DNA of 17,186 bases from an uncultured Bacteroidales bacterium. GTDB lineage: Bacteria; Bacteroidota; Bacteroidia; Bacteroidales; UBA932. Below, piece after piece: positions 11,498-17,186 of the stretch (position 1 is the first letter of the stretch; each line of letters begins with the position of its first letter). A program made the position numbers and the translations under genes. The stretch lies in NCBI GenBank assembly GCA_902461985.1, contig CABQAB010000011.1:1-17186 (forward strand), read 5' to 3'. The notes beneath the pieces were generated by a model. The model had not been told where the DNA came from, made no database searches, and was given only the letters and a program-made list of their open reading frames with translations.

Positions 11498-12913
11498 ATG
11501 GGTACTCTGACTGTCATCCTTCTTTGCGGTACGGCTTTGGCCGTCGGTGCTGCAGTTGCATATTTTCTGTCGTCAAGGCATATTGCTGCCTTGAAATCCG
11601 ATCTGGCTGCGCTGGCTGAACAGTTAGGCGCATCCAAGTCCGAGAATATGGTGCTGCGGTCAAAAAACGAGATGCTTGAAGCTTCAAAGGCTGAAGACGC
11701 GGCACGGTTTGCTGCTGCGAGAGCCGAGGATTCGGCGCGGTTCGAGGCAAATAAGGAAGAGGAGAGGAAGTCTTTCGAGAAGACCCGCGAGGAGGATAAG
11801 AAGAATTATTCAGAGGCTCTTTCCAAGCAGCAGGAAAAGTTCGACGAGACCGTCGCTAAAATGACTGCCCAGCTGAAAACCGCCACGGAGGAGATGCTCA
11901 AGCAGCGCCAGCAGGAATTCTCGGCGTCCAGCAAGGAAAACATCGGACAGGTAGTGATGCCTTTGAAAGAGACCATCGAAAAGATGAAACAGGCCCTGAA
12001 TGACACGACCTTGAAGCAGACCGAGATGAGCGGGGATATGAAGGTCCGCATCGAGGATATGATGAAGCATAGCGAGGCGGCCCGCAAGAGTGCTGATGAA
12101 CTTGCCAATGCCCTACGCCACAAAAGCAAAGTGCAGGGAGACTGGGGCGAGACGGTACTCGACGAACTCCTTGCATCGCAGGGCCTTACCAAAGGCGTGC
12201 ATTACAGCGTCCAGGAGACTCTCCGTGATTCTTCAGGCAGGACTGTCAGCAATGAGGACGGCAGGAGCATGCGTCCGGACGTCATTCTGCATCTTGATAC
12301 CACACGGGAGGTCATTATAGACTCAAAAGTGTCTTTGAGTGCGTTCTTGGACTATGTCAATGCAGAAAATGACGAGGACCGCAAGCGTGCACTCGCTAAC
12401 CATGTGGCCAGTCTCAATGGCCATGTCAATGAACTTTCAAAAAAAGACTATTCTTCATACGTCAAGGCTCCGAAAGTCAGAATGGACTATGTGATTATGT
12501 TTGTCCCCAACTCGGCTGCCCTTTGGACGGCTATGGAAGCCCAGCCTGACCTTTGGCGCAAGGCAATGAAAAAAAATGTCTATATTGCGGACGAACAGAC
12601 GCTTTACGCTGCACTGAGAATCATTGATATGACGTGGATGCAGATTGCACAGGCACAGAATCAGGAAAAGGTGTTCGAACTTGCAAACGAGATGCTGGAC
12701 AGGGTAGGGCAGTTTGTCAGGAAATACGATGACATAGGTTCCGCCCTTGAAAGAGCGCAGAAAGTCTATGATGAGGGCAGACGCAAACTTGAGCCAACTG
12801 GCCAGAGCATCACTACAACTTGCAGGAAACTGACAAAGCTCGGCGCGAAGACAAGCATCAAGAATCCTATTCCGCAACTTGCCGCCGGAGATGCGGATGA
12901 GGATGGCCTGTAA
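11498..12913 (+). CDS. rmuC: RmuC family DNA recombination protein
   Basis: 471 residues from the ATG at 11498; a TTG six bases earlier is a less likely start. Layout: an N-terminal membrane helix (about 4-24), a long coiled coil (about 28-205), then the RmuC domain beginning at KVQGDWGE (211-218). The nuclease-like core shows RPD (259-261) followed by EVIIDSK (271-277), the D...(D/E)xK arrangement of restriction-endonuclease-like folds. RmuC limits inversions between short inverted repeats in E. coli; its biochemical action is not settled. Part of the coiled coil has an 11-residue periodicity, with F71, F82, F93, Y104 and F115 evenly spaced. It begins 2 bp after the M20 gene, so it is probably the last gene of the long operon. 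Confidence 0.93.
   Translation: MGTLTVILLCGTALAVGAAVAYFLSSRHIAALKSDLAALAEQLGASKSENMVLRSKNEMLEASKAEDAARFAAARAEDSARFEANKEEERKSFEKTREEDKKNYSEALSKQQEKFDETVAKMTAQLKTATEEMLKQRQQEFSASSKENIGQVVMPLKETIEKMKQALNDTTLKQTEMSGDMKVRIEDMMKHSEAARKSADELANALRHKSKVQGDWGETVLDELLASQGLTKGVHYSVQETLRDSSGRTVSNEDGRSMRPDVILHLDTTREVIIDSKVSLSAFLDYVNAENDEDRKRALANHVASLNGHVNELSKKDYSSYVKAPKVRMDYVIMFVPNSAALWTAMEAQPDLWRKAMKKNVYIADEQTLYAALRIIDMTWMQIAQAQNQEKVFELANEMLDRVGQFVRKYDDIGSALERAQKVYDEGRRKLEPTGQSITTTCRKLTKLGAKTSIKNPIPQLAAGDADEDGL
11690..11854 (+). repeat. Five degenerate 33-bp units encoding 11-residue coiled-coil repeats in rmuC
   Basis: Residues 65-119 of RmuC fall into five consecutive 11-residue units, each with an aromatic residue at position 7 (F71, F82, F93, Y104, F115) and charged residues around it. 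The first two units are near copies (AEDAARFAAAR, AEDSARFEANK). L60 and L126 continue the pattern on either side. This is a hendecad pattern rather than the usual heptad. Confidence 0.7.
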
Positions 12914-12968
12914 GGGCAGAAGAACGGGCATTTTTGAGAATTATTAACATATTGACACTGAAACTGAT

Positions 12969-14258
12969 ATGAACGAAGGCGCGAACCCTGCGATGGAGAA
13001 CGGAGCAGTCTGGAAAGACCTGTTCATCCACGGCTCCTACAGCACGATAGTCCTGAAGTCACTTCCGCTTGTAGAAACGGACAGCGAAGCCGCAAGGTGG
13101 TTTCTCAGGATATTCACCGTATTCACGAACCTTTTTCTGCTCGATGACGAGGCTGTCGCTGCATTGTCCGAATATGCGGAAAGAGGCAACAGATTCGCTC
13201 TTTTCGGCTATGGACGCTATCAGATGTGCGTCAAGCCGGATCCCGACTCGATGGACAAGGCAAAATCCGCCATGCTTAAAGCTGATTCTCTCGGACTTCC
13301 GGAAGCAACAGCTTCATTGGGGCAGATGCATTTCTATGGCGATTTCGGTCTCGTGGACAGGGAAAAAGCCGTCTCATATATAGGTGCAGCATTGACAAAG
13401 GGCTGCGACTACGCTGCGGAACTGCAACTGAAGAACATCATTTTCGGTCTGCACGGTTTCAATGCCGACCCTCAGAAAGCGTTGGACATGATTTCGTCTC
13501 TCATCGCCAATGACATCCTGAATATAGGAGCAGGCAATGAGAATCCTATGTGGCATTATCTGAAAGGGTGCGCGCTCCAGCAGCTCAGAGGCCTTCAGGC
13601 GGCGAAAGACAGTTATATCAAGGCCGCGTCAATGGGTGTGGTCAGTGCGTGGACAGATGTTGCTGTCTCTTCCTCTCACAATGATGACTGCGAACTTGTG
13701 GACGCGGATGGATATGCAAGAATATTGGATAAGGGCATAAAGAGAGGGGATGTGTTCTGCCTGTACCTGACTGCAGTGTCGAGGATGGAAGAATACGAGC
13801 GTATGGACGGGATGCAGAAGAAGATCGAGTCCGAAAAACTGCTTGCCGCTTTAGAATCTGCTTGCTCCAAGGGCTCCAGTTTTGCAGCTGAGACTCTCGG
13901 GGACATCTACTGGTTCGGAGACTACGGAGTGGCTGAGGACAATGCGAAAGCTTGGCAATGGTATGCAAAGGGTGCGTTGATGTACTCTCCGGAATGTTAC
14001 GAGAAAATGTGGGGAATGGTACATGACCATTATATCGACAAGGACGAGGCTTTCAAAGACATGCTGGCTCTTCAAGGTGCGAGAGCCGGATCAAAGAAAC
14101 TGCTTGGAGAAACGGTCATGGCATATACTTACGGCAGGCTGACTGAATTCGCTGCAGAAATCGAGCGGTATTATGAGCCTGTTTTCGATGCTGAGGACGC
14201 AGAATCTACGGACGGGGAAGTTCCGGATGACGACGGACGCTTTGACGCTTATGTATAA
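12969..14258 (+). CDS. Sel1-like repeat protein
   Basis: 429 residues, no signal peptide or membrane segment. Sel1-type helical repeats are clearest at about 110-145 (PEATASLGQMHFYGDFG followed by REKAVSYIGAALTKGC) and about 303-338 (AAETLGDIYWFGDYGVAED followed by AKAWQWYAKGA). More diverged helical pairs fill the space between. Sel1 repeats are TPR relatives that act as protein-binding scaffolds; the partner is unknown. The tail from about residue 405 is strongly acidic. It starts 55 bp after rmuC; I saw no consensus promoter in that gap, so it may be read from upstream or from an unrecognised promoter. Two further acidic cytosolic genes follow at 20 and 71 bp. Confidence 0.8.
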   Translation: MNEGANPAMENGAVWKDLFIHGSYSTIVLKSLPLVETDSEAARWFLRIFTVFTNLFLLDDEAVAALSEYAERGNRFALFGYGRYQMCVKPDPDSMDKAKSAMLKADSLGLPEATASLGQMHFYGDFGLVDREKAVSYIGAALTKGCDYAAELQLKNIIFGLHGFNADPQKALDMISSLIANDILNIGAGNENPMWHYLKGCALQQLRGLQAAKDSYIKAASMGVVSAWTDVAVSSSHNDDCELVDADGYARILDKGIKRGDVFCLYLTAVSRMEEYERMDGMQKKIESEKLLAALESACSKGSSFAAETLGDIYWFGDYGVAEDNAKAWQWYAKGALMYSPECYEKMWGMVHDHYIDKDEAFKDMLALQGARAGSKKLLGETVMAYTYGRLTEFAAEIERYYEPVFDAEDAESTDGEVPDDDGRFDAYV

Positions 14259-14278
14259 CCGCTTGAAGGAATGGCAAT

Positions 14279-14893
14279 ATGGAACGTTATCCTGAACAGA
14301 TACGGAAATCGGTGCGTCTGCTGAAAAAGATGCAGTCCAACTCCCGGGATATGGCGATGTGGAAAAATGCCGCCCTCGCGCGTGAAGTCGCCTCGCTGCT
14401 CGGGGCTCTGCCGACAAGAGGGGAGTCCCATTCTCCCTATGACAAGATTTTCCTTCTTGACATGCTGACAGACAACATTTCAAACCGGGACCTGCCCCGT
14501 TTTACCATTTCAGTGCTTGAGAATATGCTTGAACTTTCCGCCTTTGTCACGGAGGAAGACATTGCGGAATATGAATACGCACTCAGCGGGGATGACATAC
14601 GCCGGGAACTGGACAAATGGAGAAAATATATTGACACGGACCATGTCACGGACGAAGAATGGGTGAAAGAATATGGAGTCCATCTGAAATTCGACCCGAT
14701 AGAGCGGACCCTGATGTGGGAGGATATGTATGAGAGAGTTGAAAAGGAAGTAGACAGGGAAATAGGGAAGAGGGGGCCGCGCGGAATGGGATTCTGCCAT
14801 CTGTACTGGAGCGTGAAGACTTCTGTGCTGGCTGACTGGGGAATCGAGTGGCACAGTCCTTCGTACATGAATCCCGGAGTTCTGTTCGACTAA
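14279..14893 (+). CDS. Conserved-looking protein of unknown function
   Basis: 204 residues, cytosolic, rich in charged residues and largely helical by eye. I do not recognise a named domain. The most distinctive part is the C-terminal block at 166-204: PRGMGFCHLYW, then IEWHSPSYMNPGVLFD, which has the tight aromatic, glycine and proline pattern of a conserved core. I have an impression of similar endings in other Bacteroidales hypothetical proteins, but cannot name a family. C173 and H174 could be functional. The start at 14279 is supported by a GAAGGA at 14265-14270 at suitable spacing, one of the few Shine-Dalgarno-like sites in the window. It follows the Sel1 gene by 20 bp and is probably co-transcribed with it. 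Confidence 0.75.
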   Translation: MERYPEQIRKSVRLLKKMQSNSRDMAMWKNAALAREVASLLGALPTRGESHSPYDKIFLLDMLTDNISNRDLPRFTISVLENMLELSAFVTEEDIAEYEYALSGDDIRRELDKWRKYIDTDHVTDEEWVKEYGVHLKFDPIERTLMWEDMYERVEKEVDREIGKRGPRGMGFCHLYWSVKTSVLADWGIEWHSPSYMNPGVLFD

Positions 14894-14964
14894 GGCTGAG
14901 TTGGTAAATGTTCACAGTTTTTTCCAATGAACTCCAGATAATCAAGACACGCTAAACTTGAGTT

Positions 14965-15591
14965 ATGGCTATAAGCATCAAGACATACAGGACTGACGAA
15001 GACCTCTGCGGCAAGACTCACTGGTGGGGTTTTCCGGACTTGCCGGACGGAGTTGAATATCCGGTTAAAGACGGCATTGACTCTGACGGCTTTGAAGACA
15101 CTTTGACTTTCGTGTGCCAGATCCGCATGGAAGACCTCGCTCCTTACGATACCCGGGGACTGCTGCCGCACGGGGGCATATTGTATTTCTTCGCTGACCT
15201 GGACTATTTTCTCGGCGATATGGATGCGTGTGCGCATCATCTCGGCTTCTGGGGCACTGACGCCTTCAAGGTGATATACGCGCCTCAGACTGACATGCTG
15301 TTTACCCACAGGGTTCAGTGGGAGGACGGCAGCGATGCCTGTCTCCCTGCCGAAGCCATGGAGTTCAACTCCATAGCGGATAATGCCTACGGCCATAAAA
15401 TCCTCGGCGCACCATATTATGAAGAAGTTGAAGCCGAAGCCCCCGGAATGATCTCGCTGCTGCAGATAGACGAAGATGACGACTGGGGTTTGAGACTGTT
15501 CGATCTTGGAATGATCAATTTCCTGATAACCCCTGATGCCCTCTCCTCCCTCGACTTCTCCTCCGTCCGCCTCTACTTTCATTGTCTGTAG
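14965..15591 (+). CDS. DUF1963 (YwqG-like) family protein
   Basis: 208 residues, acidic, no export signal. The family pattern is visible: WGFPDLPDGVEYP at 21-33, LTFVCQIRMEDLAPYD at 47-62, GILYFFADLDYF at 71-82, and near the end LLQIDEDDDWGLRLFD with INFLITPDAL (165-193). Proteins of this family (DUF1963, named after Bacillus YwqG) have no settled function. Some lie near toxin/immunity loci, so an immunity-like role is possible, but no toxin gene is visible here. It begins 71 bp after the previous gene and is the last plus-strand gene before a convergent minus-strand region. No plus-strand terminator with a T-run follows the stop. Confidence 0.82.
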   Translation: MAISIKTYRTDEDLCGKTHWWGFPDLPDGVEYPVKDGIDSDGFEDTLTFVCQIRMEDLAPYDTRGLLPHGGILYFFADLDYFLGDMDACAHHLGFWGTDAFKVIYAPQTDMLFTHRVQWEDGSDACLPAEAMEFNSIADNAYGHKILGAPYYEEVEAEAPGMISLLQIDEDDDWGLRLFDLGMINFLITPDALSSLDFSSVRLYFHCL

Positions 15592-15604
15592 GACTTAGGC
15601 ATAT

Positions 15605-15641
15605 AAAAAATGAGCTGTCGTCGCTCACGCGAGGACACCTC
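15605..15641 (-). terminator. Intrinsic terminator of the predicted small RNA
   Basis: On the minus strand, 15641-15612 folds into an 11-bp stem interrupted by one G-G and one C-C mismatch and closed by a GTGA (GNRA-type) tetraloop at 15628-15625. One A and then six T residues (15610-15605) follow. The plus strand has no T-run after the same palindrome, so termination is predicted only for minus-strand transcription. Confidence 0.75.
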
Positions 15642-15720
15642 ATACTAACCACATAATTAATAACACTAAAACTAATAACCAATAAGTCTCGGAGTGTTCA
15701 GAAGAACTATCTCCTTAACT
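15605..15720 (-). ncRNA. Predicted small RNA, about 116 nt, minus strand
   Basis: Promoter, body and terminator are all readable on the minus strand in a gap with no gene. Transcription should start near 15720-15722 from the consensus promoter at 15726-15756. The 5' end forms a hairpin: GGAG (15714-15711) pairs with CTCC (15694-15691) and GTTC (15707-15704) pairs with GAAC (15699-15696) around a UUCU loop. A linker from 15685 to 15635 contains no cytosine and carries three GKTTAKTA motifs at 15-nt spacing. The RNA ends in an intrinsic terminator at 15641-15605. There is no plausible coding frame, and nothing on this strand lies downstream except antisense to the DUF1963 gene, so it is not a leader. 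It lacks the long closing stem of 6S RNA. It may belong to a described Bacteroidales RNA family; I cannot check. Confidence 0.65.
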
Positions 15721-15725
15721 CGATG

Positions 15726-15756
15726 CAAAGGTACGCATAAATTTTAATTCTGCAAA
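15726..15756 (-). promoter_or_regulatory. Bacteroidota-type promoter for the predicted small RNA
   Basis: Read on the minus strand, TTTG (15756-15753) is followed after 19 bases by TACCTTTG (15733-15726), a perfect match to TTTG-N19/20-TAnnTTTG. The direction is away from maf and into the gap, so the promoter cannot serve maf, whose stop codon lies upstream at 15795-15797. Confidence 0.72.
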
Positions 15757-15763
15757 CATTTCG

Positions 15764-15797
15764 TGAAATTTTTTCGCGATTTCTGTCAAAAATTTCA
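15764..15797. repeat. A/T-rich inverted repeat at the 3' end of maf
   Basis: TGAAATTTTT at 15764-15773 and AAAAATTTCA at 15788-15797 are perfect inverted copies with a 14-base loop; the second arm covers the maf stop codon. It could form a weak hairpin at the end of the maf transcript, but it is almost all A/T and has no GC clamp, so a terminator role is only a guess. Confidence 0.35.
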
Positions 15798-16385
15798 TCG
15801 ATGCGCCACAAATTTCTTCAGTTCACGGTAGACAAGGTGTGACGGAAGGCCCATGACAGTGTAGAAAGAGCCGGAAATGCCCTCGATTCCTGCGTAGCCT
15901 ATCCATTCCTGGATTCCGTAGGCGCCCGCTTTGTCGAAAGGACGGAAGCGGTCGATGTAGTTGTTGATCTCATCGTCGTCGAGGACAGCGAAATGTACTC
16001 TGCATGTGTCGCTGAAAGTCTCCTCCCGGTGGCTGTCTCTGATGGTGACCCCGGTGATGACCTCGTGAGTGCAGCCGGAAAGACGTTTCAGCATGCTGAA
16101 TGCCTCCTCCCGGCTGTGCGGCTTGCCGAAGACCTCCTTGCCGCAGACTACAACTGTGTCGGCGGTAACAAGTATCTCATTCTCTTCCAAAGCCCTGTGG
16201 AAACCGTGCGACTTTCCGGCCGAGAGAATCTTGGGGATTTCGTGCGGGGGAGTGCCGCTCTTGTAGTGTTCCTGGAAACTGTTGCGTGCGTCCACTTCAA
16301 AATCAGCGCACAATACTTCAAGAATCTCTTTTCTTCTCGGTGACGCGCTGCCTAAAATCAACTTCTTACCTGTCAGATCAAGCAT
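15795..16385 (-). CDS. maf: Maf family nucleoside triphosphate pyrophosphatase
   Basis: 196 residues. The Maf signature SASPRR is at 13-18, the catalytic aspartate D76 lies in TADTVV, K88 in FGKPHS, and the FDKAGAYGIQ block lies towards the C-terminus, as in the YhdE-like branch. These enzymes split dTTP, UTP or modified nucleotides to monophosphate and pyrophosphate, cleaning the nucleotide pool; some affect septum formation. The start at 16385 is the first ATG before the conserved LILGSASPRR strand. It lies 69 bp after the kdsC stop on the same strand, with a 16-bp tandem repeat filling the gap, and is probably co-transcribed with kdsC. A GGGGAA about a dozen bases upstream is the only ribosome-site candidate. 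Confidence 0.94.
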   Translation of the reverse strand: MLDLTGKKLILGSASPRRKEILEVLCADFEVDARNSFQEHYKSGTPPHEIPKILSAGKSHGFHRALEENEILVTADTVVVCGKEVFGKPHSREEAFSMLKRLSGCTHEVITGVTIRDSHREETFSDTCRVHFAVLDDDEINNYIDRFRPFDKAGAYGIQEWIGYAGIEGISGSFYTVMGLPSHLVYRELKKFVAHR

Positions 16386-16461
16386 TGCAGTAATAATATT
16401 TCCCCGTTGACAATATCTTCGGTCAATAACTTCTTCAGTTAATAATATCTTCGGTCAATAA
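16381..16461 (-). repeat. Degenerate 16-bp tandem repeat between kdsC and maf
   Basis: Read on the minus strand, TTATTGACCGAAGATA occurs exactly at 16461-16446 and 16429-16414, separated by the variant TTATTAACTGAAGAAG (16445-16430). Two more diverged units, of 17 and 16 bases, continue to 16381 and into the maf start codon. The first unit holds the kdsC stop codon. The two exact copies extend to 19 identical bases with a period of 32. Confidence 0.8.
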
Positions 16462-17033
16462 CACTTTTCGTAAGCCGAAATATCGAGATTCCATTTGCCC
16501 TGTATTCTCAGTACAATCTCTATGATATCCCTTACAAATCTTTTCCCTCCCGGAAACACCGACACATAGTCCGCACATTTCAGAGCCTCTTCCATCGCGT
16601 CAGCCGGACATATTCCTATGCCTGCCTTAGCCATCACTGGACAATCCGGGAGATCGTCCCCGCAATAGGCGATTTCATCAGCCTGCAGACCATGCTTGTC
16701 CACGAAAGACTCGAAATCTGCAATCTTGTTCTTGGAGCTGAGGTATATGTCGGCAATGTCAAAGCCGAAAAGGCTGAAACGCTTCACTATACTCTCTGAG
16801 TGTCCGCCTGTTATGATGCCTAACTTGAAACCGTGCATATAGGCCATCCGGAGTCCGAAGCCATCCTTGGCATCGTAGGAGCGCAGAAAATCCCCGTTGC
16901 TGGCCACAAGTATGCCGCCGTCTGTCATAACCCCGTCAATATCAAAAGCAAAAGCCTTTATTTTCAGGAACTTGTCGTAAAGTGCGTCCGGAATTTCCAG
17001 TTCCTTAAGCTGTGAGTTGATGATTTTCGCCAT
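16455..17033 (-). CDS. kdsC: KdsC-type HAD phosphatase (3-deoxy-D-manno-octulosonate-8-phosphate phosphatase)
   Basis: 192 residues from the ATG at 17033; a TTG at 17042 would overlap the previous stop and is less likely. It is a capless C0 HAD enzyme. Motif I is FDIDGVMTDG with nucleophile D31 and acid/base D33; DGFGLRMA (57-64) is the KdsC substrate loop; motif II is T75 in ITGG; a motif III lysine lies at K101 or K103; motif IV is GDDLPD (125-130). KdsC removes phosphate from Kdo-8-P before Kdo is activated for lipid A core synthesis. The close homologue KDN-9-phosphate phosphatase, known in Bacteroides, cannot be excluded. It starts 5 bp after a DUF3467 gene and precedes maf. Confidence 0.88.
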   Translation of the reverse strand: MAKIINSQLKELEIPDALYDKFLKIKAFAFDIDGVMTDGGILVASNGDFLRSYDAKDGFGLRMAYMHGFKLGIITGGHSESIVKRFSLFGFDIADIYLSSKNKIADFESFVDKHGLQADEIAYCGDDLPDCPVMAKAGIGICPADAMEEALKCADYVSVFPGGKRFVRDIIEIVLRIQGKWNLDISAYEKCY

Positions 17034-17038
17034 CACTC

Positions 17039-17186
17039 TCAACTTTTTGCCCCGTTATTGCCGCCGAATCCTCCCATGGGGAAAGTCTCGCCCCTTCCGA
17101 AAGAAATCTTCCCGAACTGGGTTTCGTATTTTTCGACATTGTCCTTGAGCGCAAGCATAAGTCTTTTCGCGTGTTCAGGAGAAAAG
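17039..17186 (-). CDS. DUF3467 protein, C-terminal 48 residues (5' end outside window)
   Basis: The minus-strand frame is open from the window edge to TGA at 17041-17039. The residues FSPEHAKRLMLALKDNVEKYE match the core of the small DUF3467 family, followed by a QFGKISF segment and a glycine/asparagine-rich tail (GGFGGNNGAKS). These are short cytosolic proteins of about 100 residues with no established function. kdsC starts 5 bp downstream, so the two are likely co-transcribed. The missing part lies beyond the right edge. Confidence 0.75.
   Translation of the reverse strand, partial: FSPEHAKRLMLALKDNVEKYETQFGKISFGRGETFPMGGFGGNNGAKS

Noticed and set aside
12914..12968. Promoter for the Sel1-repeat gene using TTTTTG at 12931-12936
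   Set aside because: No TAnnTTTG element lies 19-21 bases downstream, so the pair fails the consensus.
14890..15582. 230-residue minus-strand open frame covering the whole DUF1963 gene
   Set aside because: It is antisense to a gene with clear family motifs, its translation has no recognisable domain, and it follows from the codon composition of the plus-strand gene.
15605..15720. Predicted small RNA as 6S RNA
   Set aside because: It is shorter than usual and shows a 5' hairpin, open linker and terminator rather than a long closing stem with a central bubble. Its ends share at most a weak five-pair match.
16381..16461. Tandem repeats as a CRISPR array
   Set aside because: Units are only 16 bp, directly adjacent and without unique spacers, and no cas genes are present.

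Overview
The window looks like a chromosomal segment of a Bacteroidota bacterium, most likely a member of the Bacteroidales with roughly balanced GC. Three things suggest this. The protein variants (trigger factor, ClpP, GyrB, DUF3467, KdsC next to Maf) read like Bacteroidales versions. Most genes lack a strong Shine-Dalgarno sequence. Two promoters match the phylum-specific TTTG-N19/20-TAnnTTTG consensus. The species cannot be named from the sequence alone.

Plus strand, 1-12913: a dense, mostly housekeeping block. It starts with the 3' part of a TPR-repeat protein and a signal-peptide-bearing outer-membrane beta-barrel protein one base downstream. A promoter overlapping the end of the barrel gene then leads into gyrB, a membrane 7TM-HD phosphohydrolase, trigger factor (tig), clpP, clpX, an M20 dipeptidase and rmuC. 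Gaps are 2-26 bp and clpP/clpX overlap as TAATG, so this is probably one long transcription unit. It combines DNA supercoiling, nascent-chain folding, ATP-dependent proteolysis, peptide hydrolysis and a DNA-stability factor.

Plus strand, 12969-15591: three cytosolic, acidic, less conserved genes: a Sel1-repeat protein, a protein of unknown function with a striking C-terminal block, and a DUF1963 protein. They look like accessory genes.

Junction, 15592-15794: this gap holds the most interesting signal. On the minus strand there is a consensus Bacteroidota promoter, a 5' hairpin, a 51-nt linker with no cytosine carrying three copies of a GKTTAKTA motif at exact 15-nt spacing, and an intrinsic terminator with a GUGA tetraloop and six U residues. 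Together these predict a stand-alone small RNA of about 116 nt.

Minus strand, 15795-17186: read 5' to 3', the 3' end of a DUF3467 gene, a KdsC-type HAD phosphatase (Kdo/lipopolysaccharide pathway) and a Maf nucleotide pyrophosphatase. A degenerate 16-bp tandem repeat spans the kdsC stop codon and the maf start.
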